Positions 22,291 to 33,218 of a DNA stretch of 64,000 bases are shown piece after piece. The notes beneath the pieces were generated by a model. That model had not been told where the DNA came from, ran no database searches, and was given only the letters and a program-made list of their open reading frames with translations. Position numbers and translations under genes: made by a program. Origin of the DNA: Skeletonema tropicum. Taxonomy: Eukaryota; Bacillariophyta; Thalassiosirophyceae; Thalassiosirales; Thalassiosiraceae. Position 1 is the first letter of the stretch. Each line of letters begins with the position of its first letter. The stretch covers positions 310,001 to 374,000 of the forward strand of contig CM074149.1 in assembly GCA_037178625.1 (NCBI GenBank). The letters run 5' to 3'.

Positions 22291-23209
22291 AGAGAAGTTG
22301 ACTGTAGGTACGAAATGTCTGTAAGAGCTCCTGCATGAACAATGATGCTGTACATAGATAGAAACTGGAGCAGACATATTATGTAGAGTTGTAGATAACT
22401 TCTACGTTGAACAAATTGTTTGATCATGATTTTCCATTGCTGTAAGTAATCTTCTCTCTGCGCCTGATCCACTTGCTTTATCGCAAGATCCTCTATTGCG
22501 TACGAAACGACAATCCGAAAGACGATGGATGGATGGATGGGCTCTGTCAAACGTGGACATCTCTCTCTAGATATGTGATTCAAAAGAGTGCCAAGAGGAA
22601 CATATCAAAAGATGTCCACAGATTGGTAAATTTTGGGTGTGTAGTATCATTACTAACTACAGCAATTTTAGGTCGATCTCTGGCCCTCTGGCTGAGAGGA
22701 ATTAATGCGTGACGCGTGACCCGTCTGTCTTCGTCTGTTGAGTCATGGTTGTACCCCTGACATCCCCGTGACCTTTTGCATTGCGGTCGCTGTCCCACTT
22801 GATAAACATAGTCCTATCGTCTGTGCCTTTCCTTTTTTTGCATTTGAAATGAAGAGCTGGAAAATCGAACGACATACAGACTAATGACACGCGTCATCCT
22901 CTCAAGAGGGTTCGGATCTTCACAGCTGTTTATCAATTCATTTTAGTACCGTCGCGTCTGTGCTTATCCTTTTATATTACCATAAAGAAAAGTCAAGAGT
23001 TTGAAAATCGATCTACTCAATAATGTCTTGCTTTTTGCCCCGAAGCGAGCAGATATATAGGCGGGGCAGGCTACATTTGTAGAGCGACAACAACAAAGCA
23101 TCAGGTAAGAAGTACACAATCTCCACTCCTGATCCTGAAATCATAGGTAATTCTTTGTTGAAACAACGTAGACTTCATTCTCTCGATTGTTCTATCTGCC
23201 ACTGCCATA
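22291..23209. promoter_or_regulatory. Intergenic region with TATA box for the secreted Cys-rich gene
   Basis: 22291-23030 shows no credible coding frame. GATATATAGGCGGGG at about 23049-23063 is a good TATA box with a GC-rich flank, about 155 bp before the start codon at 23210. A CAGGTAAGAAG site at about 23103 and an ACAACGTAG at about 23170 could bound a small 5' UTR intron. Confidence 0.5.
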
Positions 23210-23927
23210 ATGAAATCTCAATTCTTCTCCACCGTTGCATTGATCCTTCTTTCTGCCGCTTCAGGCGCCCTCACCGCTGAGGAGGTAAGGCTTACAAGTC
23301 TATGTGGTTTGATAAACATGTTATTAATACCTAACACATATTCACGAACACGTTTGGCCTATCTTATTCAATCTTAATCCGCAGTCAAACCTCCGCGGCG
23401 GCGCTGCCGCCAGCATCTCGGAAGACTATTTTGATCTGGAAGACTTCGATCTAGAAGCCTTCGATCTCGAAGACTTCGAACTCGATTCATTCGACGGGGC
23501 AGACACCTTCTTGGCTGACCCTTGTAGCGAGCGTTCCTTCCGTACTTGCTCGAACAACCGCCGCTGTGAAAAAGTTGGATGGCGGTGCAGGCAAAAGCTC
23601 ACCATTTGTACTGGCTTGTCCCGGAGTGAGTGCCGTGCTAAAGATCGTCGTTGCCGCTTCAACATCAGTGAAGGGAGGTGCAAGCGCAGAGACTCATGTG
23701 ATGGGATGGACAGAAACGAGTGTAACGAAGTTTCTCCTGATTGTCGCTGGGACCAAGGCGGATGCGTGAGGAAACACGAAGGCAGTAGTGGACCAAAGGG
23801 GGATTGTCGTGACATGTCAAAGCGTCAGTGTTATCGCGCGAGGCACTGCATGAGAAACAATAGGAACGTTTGCGTGCCAAACCTTCTTGCTGAATTGCTT
23901 GGCAACGATGAAATGAAGGAAAATTAG
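23210..23927 (+). CDS. Secreted protein with acidic repeats and four 4-Cys modules
   Basis: Exon 1 (23210-23284) encodes 25 residues that are almost exactly a signal peptide (MKSQFFSTVALILLSAASGA). Exon 2 (23385-23927) joins in phase 0 across a GTAAGG...CCGCAG intron, giving 205 aa. After a Gly/Ala stretch comes an acidic repeat (FDLEDFDLEAFDLEDFELDS). Then four modules follow with the spacing C-x7-C-x5/6-C-x6/8-C, starting at CSERSFRTC, CTGLSRSEC, CDGMDRNEC and CRDMSKRQC. The sixteen cysteines and the signal peptide point to a disulfide-rich extracellular, cell-wall or secretory-pathway protein. The family is not recognised and no enzymatic motif is visible. The signal peptide ending near an intron suggests exon shuffling of the presequence. 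Confidence 0.85.
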
Positions 23928-24808
23928 ATGAAGGTAAGATCTACAAGAAGGAGATGAAATGTTGTGTATTTAGATAAGGAAGGCGGTTCATATCCATGTG
24001 AGAGGTGTAAGGGTTATGCATTATTTGTATTCATGAGAAGGCATTCCGAGGTCATATTCATTCTTGATTTGATAGGCGTAAAGATAGAATGCAATTTGCA
24101 GCGGCGTGTATGATATTATTCGCTACCTAGCACCTTGCAGAGGCAGGCATCCGGCACTCACGCTTGCCGTCGAGATAGATCTTTTTTCGGTCCATGTTAG
24201 CAGCGGCAAGGAGCAGCGGCGTGATAAACTCTGTATTTGTTTTATCTCTTTTGTGTTGCGACACCAGCTATCATTGAATTCTTGTCTAGAGCATTTTATC
24301 TTCTCTCACTGCTCTGTACTTGAAAAGCAAAACGGCTGATCTCTTCTTAAACATGTCGTTTTCACTGTTCCGTACCACACTAAGGGTTGCGTTGCTGCCT
24401 CTTAAAGTGCTGGCAGGAGCAAAGTTTGTTTCAAGTAAGCAATGACGAGGGAGACGAAATGTGTAACAGCAAGCACCCTTCTGCTTCTGCCTAGAGTATT
24501 GAAGTAGAAGTAATAGTGCTGCTGAGGACAAGTACTATGAATATGACCATTAGAGAAACAGAAAGAAAACAGTTACTACAGTAAGAGATGTGATAATTTA
24601 CGTCAAGAGTTCAGGTTTCACATATCAAAGTTATCCATTTCTTTTGTTGGATGCCAATACTGCGATACATCACTTCCAATTGTGACTGGCCTAGCGTAAA
24701 TTTGGGGCAGTTGAAAGAGGATAACAGTAACAGCATCGGTTACAATTCGTTACTACTACTACTACTATTACGAAAGCAACACTAGTCCTTAAAATTTCTC
24801 AAGAAAGT
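23928..24808. other. Non-coding stretch
   Basis: No frame with convincing coding character on either strand. There is an (ACT)n microsatellite at about 24752-24767 and otherwise ordinary AT-rich sequence. The first 150 bases are probably the 3' UTR of the Cys-rich gene. Confidence 0.5.
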
Positions 24809-25030
24809 TCAAATCTCTTTAATGTGGCTCGTAGTTGACATTTTGCAGCCATCAAATGAAGCTTCTCTCATGTCATGCTCCTTGTCCTTGCGACCTTTGT
24901 TGGGCTGTTCTTCGTCTTCGGGTTCCTCTTCGTCATTGGAAATAACTCCGGAGACCGATCTCACGATCAGCTGATGGGCGCGCTTCAATTGGGATTCCCG
25001 AGACCTTGAACCCGAGACCTTTATTTTTAA
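24809..25030 (-). pseudogene. Coding-like C-terminal fragment, no start
   Basis: A 73-codon open frame without an upstream ATG ends at 24809. Its composition is protein-like: SRSRESQLKRAHQLIVRS, then an acidic EEEPEDEEQ stretch and a Lys-rich KGRKDKEHD. A stop precedes it at about 25031. The ~20-base block CGATCTCACGATCAGCTGAT here recurs inverted at about 26376-26396, inside the ORF 26302-26817. It may be an exon end or a relic. No family recognised. Confidence 0.3.
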
Positions 25031-25072
25031 TTAAAGCTAGTAAGCCCCCTAACTAAACGACCACTCCCCGTC

Positions 25073-25538
25073 CATCGAAATCTCATGAGGGGCACATGAT
25101 CATGCATCCACCTACCAAAGATGGTGCTACTAGTCCATAGGAACTTCCCTGATATCGTCAATGCATGTGCCCCATAATTTTTCAGTGCGTATTCAGTGCT
25201 TCAATTATCGCCCGATCGGTCCTGTGTAGGCCATTCAGCTTCCATGAAGGTTCTGCCGTCTCCCACGACATCATTCATCCCTCCAGCCTTTCGGTCTCTT
25301 TCGATGGATCTCCCAGAAGAAATACGGCACGTTGTTTGTATTCGTATCCACCCAAGTTGACCACAACAGAAGGATTTTTATTCTTAAAGAGGTTGGGCGG
25401 ATGTCACAAAAGGACGATTCCATCGAAATCCATCGAGGGCGAGGGGACAATACTAGTCCAGAACGGTGTTGTTACACCATAGGAACTCCGCGGATATAGT
25501 CATTGCATGTGCCCCTCGAATATTCAGCCTGTATTCAA
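25073..25538. repeat. Diverged ~120-bp direct repeat
   Basis: 25073-25193 and 25419-25538 share CCATCGAAATC, ACTAGTCC, CCATAGGAACT, ATGCATGTGCCCC / TTGCATGTGCCCC and a TATTCA block in the same order, about 345 bp apart. They could be decayed LTRs or a tandem duplication. The ORF between them has no recognisable product. Nothing else was seen in 25031-26300. Confidence 0.6.
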
Positions 25539-26301
25539 AGTTTTACAATTCGAATTTGATACGTTCTTGTCGAACTCAGTGCAGAGGAGTGCTGCTGTGG
25601 ATATAATACGAATTGGATGATCTTGTCGAGCGCTTCCACCCTTTCTTCAATCTAATACGCCGCAATCAGATAATATTCGTCATTCGCATTAATTTCTTCG
25701 GCATAAACGAATGGATTGAATTTATTCACTAGTGGAAGATTGATCGCATTTTTATTCACGCATGGTCTCAAATGGTGTCAATCTTTGGGCAAATAAGCAG
25801 GGACTATCTAGAGCTAATTGAAGCAATGACGCAGTGGTGGGCACCTCTTCTTAATCAGGATTGCTAGAGATCAGATGCTTTTTCTCTATACGAAAGTCGG
25901 TAACACAAATTGGTCGTGGCAGATCAAATTCATGCGCTCAAGAAAACAAGCCGTGTATCACTGGAATCTTGCACCAACTGCCAAAGCTGAGTCTCTTTTG
26001 TATGGCTCGTAGTAATGCACTATTGGGTGCCTTCAATTCCAATCTCGCCTTGTGCAAAAGAATGATCCTTACATGAGTGCGATCTAACCTGGACCATCTT
26101 AGTGTGTATAAATTGATAAGGATATCGTCGAAATGATGGCAAGATGTACGAATTAAGAATGTTGAAACTGTACAATATGATAGGAATACAATGACTAATT
26201 AGTACTAATTAGTAGATTAACCTGTTTGTTTCATCTATACCTATACCGTTATATATGATTGGTGGAGAGCTCGTGGATGGAAAGCGAATCGAATTAAAAT
26301 T

Positions 26302-26817
26302 TCATTCGAATCGACTGGCGCCAAGATGCTTGGAACGAATGCCTCGAAAATCCTGATTGAAGGAGATAGTCGAAACTCGATCAGCTGATCGTGAGATCGC
26401 TCCGGAGCGTTCTGCCAGGTAAAGCTGTTCCATGGTGTCATGTAGGAGCAAGTCAGGATGAAGTTCAAAAGACAGCCTCGTCTTGCGTGAACATCCATGT
26501 ACGCATCCTGAGGTGTTACCTCGCCGGCGCTTGGAGGAGGCATCACCTGCATTGCCATTGCCAAGGTGATTGATATCAAGGAGGTCACTCAGGCCAGCAT
26601 TCCTGATGATTTCATTAATCTTTCCAGCAGCATCCAAGTCATCAACGCCGTCTTCTTCTTCGGGACAGAGCAATAAGGTCTTCATTCGGAATAGGTCGCT
26701 TGAATAACGAGAGAATGCATCTACATCTGGTTCTCCAACTCGGTGAGGCTTAGTATTAGTAGGCCTGACACCCCCATCATGCTGTTTCGTGGGCACAGTG
26801 TAGTTGAGAACATTCAT
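26302..26817 (-). CDS. Uncharacterised diatom-type protein (HDGG...FELHP family)
   Basis: 171 aa, unrecognised. It shares a set of motifs with the ORF at 34366-34731 in the same order: HDGG, a Pro-rich stretch, a D-x-F-x-x-YS motif followed by RM-x-x-LLL, and a basic-Lys-Thr-Arg/Lys-x-SFELHP-x-L motif. Two diverged members in one window suggest a real family. The protein is Asp/Glu-rich in the middle, followed by SSKRRRGNTS and a CVHGC pair. There is no signal peptide or membrane segment. The start codon lies only 11 bp from the target duplication of the transposon at 26833, so that element sits in its promoter or 5' UTR. It may be a pseudogene or lack an upstream exon. Confidence 0.5.
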   Translation of the reverse strand: MNVLNYTVPTKQHDGGVRPTNTKPHRVGEPDVDAFSRYSSDLFRMKTLLLCPEEEDGVDDLDAAGKINEIIRNAGLSDLLDINHLGNGNAGDASSKRRRGNTSGCVHGCSRKTRLSFELHPDLLLHDTMEQLYLAERSGAISRSADRVSTISFNQDFRGIRSKHLGASRFE

Positions 26818-26919
26818 GCTTACTCGACTAAATTAGGGGGGTGCGCAGCCTATGATTTTTTGGGAGTCACGAGTTGTGCGCGCCAAGTTTTTTCGGCAAC
26901 GTTTTTGTGCCGGTTCTTA

Positions 26920-26978
26920 CAAATACGGTCACGGTGGTGGTGCAAATACGGTCACGGAGGGGGTGCAAATACGGTCAC
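26920..26978 (+). repeat. Subterminal 23-bp tandem repeat, three copies
   Basis: CAAATACGGTCAC recurs at about 26920, 26943 and 26966 with GG-rich spacers. An inverted partial copy (GTGACCGTCTTTGC) lies at about 27046. Arrays like this near a transposon end are often transposase-binding sites; that role is inferred. Confidence 0.75.
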
Positions 26979-28204
26979 TCCAAGTCACGGAAGTTCAAAC
27001 CACTGTAGAACACACGTAGACTGCGAAATCACGCACAGTTTGAGATTCGTGACCGTCTTTGCACAAAACCATCACTCCCATCATCAAGATGATGATGTCC
27101 GTAGCTGTAGAGATACGAGCAACACACAACTACCAATCACCACTAATGATAATCGATCACCGTCCGCATCCAAACATTCCTATGGATTGATCTGTGAAGG
27201 CAGAACTCTCATTCATCATCGCAAACATCTCTGTGTTTTGTGCCGCAAGTCTCCGTGTCACCGGCCGGCTACCTCTATCCTCTGGACTATCCAAATATAA
27301 CCAATCCAATATAGATCAAAACAAAGGACATTTGTGATGTTGCGTACAAGTCGATAATGTTGTATGCCGACGAGCACACAAAAACAATCGACACGTGGGT
27401 ATGCTTTTGGCGTCGTCGACATCAAAAATACGTCGGGCGAAGCTATCGTCTCTCCTCACACGAAAATACTGATCGAATGTTTCGTGCGCATCGGATTCTT
27501 CAGAGGCAGGCTAAGTTTTTGCAGGCGATGATGGCTGCATCATTTTCTTATGCAAGTGCTTCGTGGATGGTGTATGAAAGTGGGAATACCTCAGTTTGAA
27601 AATGTATCAACACGCAATAATCAGCACCTCGTATGGACAGCATCGATGAAGACATACAAACTTGCTCTATTCACGCCAGTCTTAGTCATTTTGTGGGCAT
27701 AGAAAGTTGCAGAGTGTGATGTGAACGGATACATAATATGAGACCAAGAACACTGATGGTTGGATGCGGCAATATGACGAAAGATTTGAAATCCAACTAC
27801 AAACCAGTTCTACTGCACCTAGTGCACAGCAGTAGATTGAAGAAGATTGTAACCTGATAAAACCAAAGTTGACACACATCAAGAGAGTTCACAGCCGTAC
27901 CAATTTGTGTCAATATTTTTTAGCCCCTGCCTGCTTAATACATGATACATGAAGCATTCACGATGCCATGCCCATGCATTCTGAGCTCTTGGCTCGAAAG
28001 CAAATCTCGTAGGAGGCTGGCGAGACTTGTATAAGATGATGCACAATAATTATATCTGTCTCCTACTACAGCTGTTGCTCGTCGTATCAATGCTACGTCA
28101 AGAGCAGAACTTTCCTCCTTCTTTTCTCCCTCCTTTTTCGCCCCCAAAAACGACGAAGGAACCGCCACGAAAAAAATGCCGTTTTTTCTGAAATATTTTT
28201 GACC

Positions 28205-29730
28205 ATGGCCAAATTTGGGCTTTGGGTTCATAGGTGTGGAGCTTTTAACAACCTGGGATACTAATTCCCACGTTCAATGGTATCATTTTCAGCGGGCTTA
28301 AAAGCTCTAAAAGCTTTTAACAGCTCACCACTTTGAGCGTTTCAGGGTAATATTCGGATCTATTCGGAGACAAAGTGGATAGAATGTTAAAAGCTCCGCC
28401 CCACGCCCAGCGGGCGACGGGCAGCCCGCTGAAAACCTTTAAAAGCTCTAAAAGCTTTTAACAGCTCACCACTTTGAGCATTTGTTGGTAATATTCGGAT
28501 CTCTTCGAAACAAAGTGGATAGAATGTGACGCACGTGCGTAGCAAATTCCAATTTGAACCATCATCCAAAGTGCTTGTGTTGCTTTGTGTTGACACCATG
28601 GATGGCTTCCGACAACATACGCAAACTATTTGTAGCCAGCTCCAATTGTATCAAGTTCCTCCACAATGACAGTGGTATGTAAAGAGAGGGATATCATCTG
28701 GCGGGCGGTTCGGACTGCCGCTATAGTATTATTTTGACGACATGACGGGTGACAGGCTCTCCCTGCTGTCGATCGGTGGGTTCCCGTGGTCGGTGCGTGA
28801 TGCGACAATATCTCCCGAACAATGCTACTGAATAGCAACTATTTGAAAGTCGGAATGCATCTGCGACATCGAATTCTGTCGACACATATCGAGAGCTGAT
28901 GAGATCTACAATCGAAGCTGCATCGCAGCATACGACATACGACCGAATGGTATGTTTGGGAGAACGCATCAACAAACGACACCACGATAATTAGAGGAAG
29001 AGAATCATAATGAAATCAGTCGATAACTCATACAGCGATATACGCTGGTCTCGTGAGATCCCAGTGTAAACAGCATTCCAGCGTTCGATGAGGAGCAGAC
29101 TTATGAGCATCTGTATTATATCGGCAAAAACGACACGCACTGATACAGAGTTGCTGTGTCTACCGAAGAGGGTGCATCAGTGTAGATGGGGATGGCGCAT
29201 GCATGCTTTATGCATGAATTGAGTGATAATGGAAAGATGATCCAAATTACCCGTTCAGTCAGAGTGTCAGAGAGTATTGCCATGCTCGCCATTGACACGG
29301 TGTTGATTAATGATACTCAATCACTTCTTGCCTGTATGTGGCCGGCACATCCACATCCAATGCAGTATACAGCAGCGACAACAAAAGAATACAACCAAGG
29401 GAATCATACAATGCAGCAACTCGCCGCTGATGAACTCTGCGCAGGAGTAGTATCAGCAAAGCCATCAGAGTAGAGTTATGGTCAGCTTCTAACGACACTG
29501 GACGCGTGACCTATGCCAATGCATCTCTTTCAATAGACAATGCATAAATAGACGATCTATTCTATCGCTCGAGAGCAATAAGTCTACATCAAATACCCTT
29601 GCATATCTTTCTCCGTCTCTTTTTCTTCCTTTTTTCTCTCTCTTTTTCTCTCTTTTTCTTCCTTTTTTCACGCTTTTTTTCAGATAAAATGCCGTCCACA
29701 CCTATGAACCCAAAGCCCAAATTTGGCCAT
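28205..29730. repeat. Perfect 36-bp inverted repeat 1.45 kb apart
   Basis: 28205-28240 is the exact reverse complement of 29695-29730. Read outward, both copies encode MNPKPKFGH in a short frame. There is no clear target duplication beside either arm, so they may be two opposed fragments of one gene or the ends of a small insertion. Between them (28620-29690) I see no coding region. Confidence 0.85.
28291..28528. repeat. ~100-bp imperfect direct repeat, two copies
   Basis: A segment running from AAAAGCTCTAAAAGC through TTTAACAGCTCACCAC and ACAAAGTGGATAGAATGT occurs at about 28298-28386 and again at about 28440-28528. Both lie inside the candidate transposon. No coding frame is associated with them. 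Confidence 0.85.
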
Positions 29731-30234
29731 CGCCCAATCGGAGTAAGAAATAACACCCTTTGTCAGCTTATTCTCTGTTATTACTTCCTTTCACACTATG
29801 AAACTTTACAGCGGCATAGAGGGGGGTATGATTTATGCCGCCAAGAAGTTTGGTGGTCTCAAGTGCTGTCCCGGTGGAGATTAAGCTGACAAATCAGCCG
29901 ATTTTCTGACAAAATGCCGATGCCCGCCGAGCGCGAGCCGATTCCACAAGACCCAACATGAACGGACGCCAAGCCGATGATTCAGGCATTATTATGTTGC
30001 TTCGACGATAAGAATGGATAGGAACAATGATGCAATGGCGGCGAACGATGCTGAGGCGACGGATGCATGCAATCATCGACCTGGCCGCGTAGGCGAATTT
30101 CATCCCATCGATGATGATGCAGCAACAAGAACCACAGCATCGGCATCGGCAGCAGCCGACTCCACAACATCCAACGTCACAGAACCCAAACCGAAGTCGA
30201 AGCGGAGGAAAAAAGGAAAATTTGGCCGTACTTG

Positions 30235-32742
30235 ATGTCAGCTTGCATTCTACCAGAGGACGAATCGGCAGAAGCACAGAGAGACGCTATTGTATCCTTC
30301 ATCGACGAGAAGAATGAGTGGTTAGATGAGTGGGCCACAAAGTGTGAAGAAATGTTTCCCGACTTCAACCATGACATCAAACGCAATGGTCTTCAGTTCT
30401 CCAAGATGGGTTTCGGTAGTTTGGTCACTCAGGACACGTGCAATACTGCTAACAAGGGCTCTCACCTACTCATGAAAGTGATCAAGGAAAGAGCAGCTGC
30501 TGATGGGCATTTGGATCCCCTTGTGATCCAAGGGCATTGTCATCACCACTTGCGGAACATCTGGTGGAAATGGCTGGAGAAACGTCTCTCTAAATATCTG
30601 GTTGATGCGCTTCAAGGATCTCTGGAGAATATCGACCCAAGGTTCAGGGTAACTGCAAACATGTCCGATATCATTCGAGCGGTGGACAAGGAGTTCTCTC
30701 TGCCAGCCAATTATCCCAAAGGACACGGGAAGGCATTTGAGTTTTGGCTTAAGAAGTACCATCCAGGTGCTCCCCTTGTTTCTACGCTACGGAGCACAGG
30801 AGCTCGGCATGACATGAACGTAGAAGGAGCTGGAGCAGTTTATTTCAACCGCTCACTCTACATTCAATTCCTCGACGAACAACTGCGAACGCCGAACAAG
30901 GACAACATCCTTCAAGAGAATCTTTTCATAATTCTCTCTTGTAGTGAAATGATTGCTTTGTGTCGCGTCTGCTCTATCTTTCATTGTGCATTCAGTCTGC
31001 CCCTACGGTTTCTTGCAGGCAAAACGCATGAGTGGGCTGAATATGATTGGTCTGTACTTTCTATGTCGAAGGCTCTGATGGCATTTGAAGCGGCTATGAC
31101 AAGGATTGCAATGGATGGAAGCGCTCTGTTGGATGAAGAGTATGTAATGAATGAAGTGTTTAAAAAAATTGCAGATGTAAGTGTCTTTGTTGCTCCACAC
31201 ATTTCATTCTTATATTCGATCCTTCTCATGATACAATCCTTTCCAACTTTATCCTTGCAGGAACTCCCACCCTTTAAGGAGTATTTAAAATACGTATTTG
31301 AAACGAAAGGGAGTAAGACGAAAGTAGTGGGAGCAAAGGAACTTCGTAAAGAACTTTTCGATCCTGAGCGGAAGGAGAACAAAGATACTGATGAACTCGT
31401 TGCAAAGATGGCTGAAGTTGCAGCAGAGTGCATACTGGAAGAAATGCATGATAAAAATAAGCACACCCATGAGTATCTTGACAGCATGGATGGGGTAAAC
31501 AGCTGGGGTAAAGTCACTCGTGAAATGCACGAAGCAACACTGGGCCGCCGGGCAACAAATGATGTTGCCGAGGGTCCCTTTGCAGGCTTGACTCAGCAGT
31601 TGCAGGCATTCACAACGCTGTCTGGAACGAATGCTGCAGCTGTTGCGCAGGCAAGATTCAATGGAGATTTTTATCGTGTCGAAAGTGAAATTGTTCGCAA
31701 GCAGAAGCCAAAGGAGAATGATTCGTCTGATGAACGTCCGCCAAAGAATGGCACGTTCATTGATCTACCGCCAGAAATGTTGCAGTCGGCACTTGCGTTT
31801 GCAATGGGAAAAGCAAAGGAAGTGAAGAAGAAGGATCAGGCCTCTCTCAAACGGCAGGAGGAGGTGAAAGCAAAAAAGATCGAGCTGCTCAAAAAGAAGA
31901 AAATGGAGGCAGCATCGGTGGCATGTATAGACCAGTTGTACTACTTTGAGATGTATCACTCGCCGAGATGCTGGAAAACTGCGGAAGCGGTGGATGATGG
32001 ACTAGAGTATCTCGCAAGCAATACTGCTAAGCTAGAGGAAATCAAGGACCAGATTCGTATCCGTGTTCTTGGTCTTGGCTGGCAAGACTTACATCATCCA
32101 TGGAGCAAGAATGGTGTTCAATATTCAGCTGAACAACTCGCCAGCCATTTGAAGGACAAAATCATTCCAGAAGAAAGCAGGCGATCCATTCCAGTAGAGT
32201 CTCCTGTAACACTTCCCGAACGCAAGCCATTGCCAGTCTTAGGTACTCTGTCTGCAGATGTCGTCAAGATTAATGAATCTTCACAGGAGATGAGTAAAGA
32301 TTTGAGAGACAAGGCAGTCGAGCAGCGCAACAAGCTTGAACAGCAGGGAAATGGAGATAGGACTGGGGAGAGGCAACCAATAATACCCCCAGTGATGGAT
32401 AGCTCAATGGTCAACCGTCGTATAGAATACTGTCACCAATATGCAGTTGAGGATGGGAGTGAAAGTGAAAGTGGAACGATGCTGGTTTGGTGCCCCGCAA
32501 CAATTGAGGCTGTATTTACTCCTACAAAAACGTATACTGCGGCAAATATTAGATGGGACAAGGATATACTTGATAAAGATGAGGATCCTCTATCGAGGCA
32601 GAAGTTCAATCCAAAGTTATGGAACAAGACGAAGCACGGAGGATGGAGGTTCACCGAAGAAGAATTGAAGAAGATGGTCAGCGCCGTGGAAGATGAAGAT
32701 GAAGATCGTGATGAAGATAGTAATGATGAAGATAGTAATTAA
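30235..32742 (+). CDS. Putative transposase of an unrecognised superfamily
   Basis: The first ATG at 30235 gives about 835 aa as an open frame. The frame is open back to about 30119 with coding-like residues (AEEKRKIWPYLMSACILPED), so an upstream exon or start is possible. Two in-frame introns seem to be read through: 31177-31260 (GTAAGT to TTGCAG, 84 nt) and, less surely, 30941-31018 (78 nt, CTTGCAG acceptor). Motifs include TQDTCNTANK, then GHCHHHLRNIWW (a C-x2-H arrangement) about 60 residues on, then NDVAEGPFAGL further on. D, C(2)H and E in this order resemble the RNase-H-fold transposases carrying the C/D(2)H signature. A Lys/Glu coiled-coil stretch and an acidic C-terminal tail follow. 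Its position inside matching inverted repeats supports the call. The exact family is unknown to me. Confidence 0.6.
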   Translation: MSACILPEDESAEAQRDAIVSFIDEKNEWLDEWATKCEEMFPDFNHDIKRNGLQFSKMGFGSLVTQDTCNTANKGSHLLMKVIKERAAADGHLDPLVIQGHCHHHLRNIWWKWLEKRLSKYLVDALQGSLENIDPRFRVTANMSDIIRAVDKEFSLPANYPKGHGKAFEFWLKKYHPGAPLVSTLRSTGARHDMNVEGAGAVYFNRSLYIQFLDEQLRTPNKDNILQENLFIILSCSEMIALCRVCSIFHCAFSLPLRFLAGKTHEWAEYDWSVLSMSKALMAFEAAMTRIAMDGSALLDEEYVMNEVFKKIADVSVFVAPHISFLYSILLMIQSFPTLSLQELPPFKEYLKYVFETKGSKTKVVGAKELRKELFDPERKENKDTDELVAKMAEVAAECILEEMHDKNKHTHEYLDSMDGVNSWGKVTREMHEATLGRRATNDVAEGPFAGLTQQLQAFTTLSGTNAAAVAQARFNGDFYRVESEIVRKQKPKENDSSDERPPKNGTFIDLPPEMLQSALAFAMGKAKEVKKKDQASLKRQEEVKAKKIELLKKKKMEAASVACIDQLYYFEMYHSPRCWKTAEAVDDGLEYLASNTAKLEEIKDQIRIRVLGLGWQDLHHPWSKNGVQYSAEQLASHLKDKIIPEESRRSIPVESPVTLPERKPLPVLGTLSADVVKINESSQEMSKDLRDKAVEQRNKLEQQGNGDRTGERQPIIPPVMDSSMVNRRIEYCHQYAVEDGSESESGTMLVWCPATIEAVFTPTKTYTAANIRWDKDILDKDEDPLSRQKFNPKLWNKTKHGGWRFTEEELKKMVSAVEDEDEDRDEDSNDEDSN

Positions 32743-33092
32743 CGTCCCTAATCGAAGTTGAAAGATATTGTGTCATCATTCCCAAGTGGAGAGGTCAGGG
32801 CAATATAGCATTATTAGAAGATGATAAGGATAAGATAGTGATGGAGATAGTGTTTGGATGAAGATAGTATTGTACTAATTCTGTATAAAAATTTGCGGGA
32901 ACAAAAATGGCGCCATCCATCACCTCTCAACTCGTGACACAATGGCCAAAATATGCTCTACTATGGAGCCCAAACTAAGTATCAAGCAGCAACATTTAAA
33001 CATTGAAACGTGGGGGATTTCTACATTGGATATATACGAAGGCATTTGTGCAATGATACTTAGTATGCAGCGTATTTGAAAATTCAATATAA
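32743..33092. other. 3' non-coding part of the candidate transposon
   Basis: No coding frame. Short GATGAAGATAGTA-like repeats continue from the gene's acidic tail. CAACTCGTGAC at about 32927 is the inverted match to the left subterminal region. Confidence 0.5.
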
Positions 33093-33218
33093 AGGCTGCG
33101 CACCCCCCTAACTAAATGAAGGGAGGGATAACTGCATGTTTCAATGAAAAAGTATGATACATTGTTACTTAATCGTAGATTTGCTATTTATTGTTCCAGC
33201 CGTCTGTTTTGGAACCTT

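Larger units (their letters stand above)
26833..33111 (+). mobile_element. Candidate DNA transposon with 19-bp TIRs and an unrecognised large transposase
   Basis: The ends carry perfect 19-bp inverted repeats, TTAGGGGGGTGCGCAGCCT, at 26833-26851 and 33093-33111. They are flanked by CTAAA at 26828-26832 and 33112-33116, a likely 5-bp target duplication. Further in, GTCACGAGTTG (about 26866) is matched inverted at about 32927. Three copies of a 23-bp repeat lie near the left end (26920-26978). The only large gene inside, at 30235-32742, has transposase-like features. The duplication could be read differently: a CCCCCTAACTAAAC also occurs at about 25049, so part of the flank might be element sequence. 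6.3 kb with internal repeats suggests other small insertions inside. Confidence 0.72.

Noticed and set aside
24106..24531. Short ORFs on both strands in the intergenic region
   Set aside because: No conserved motif, signal peptide or repeat support; lengths fit chance.
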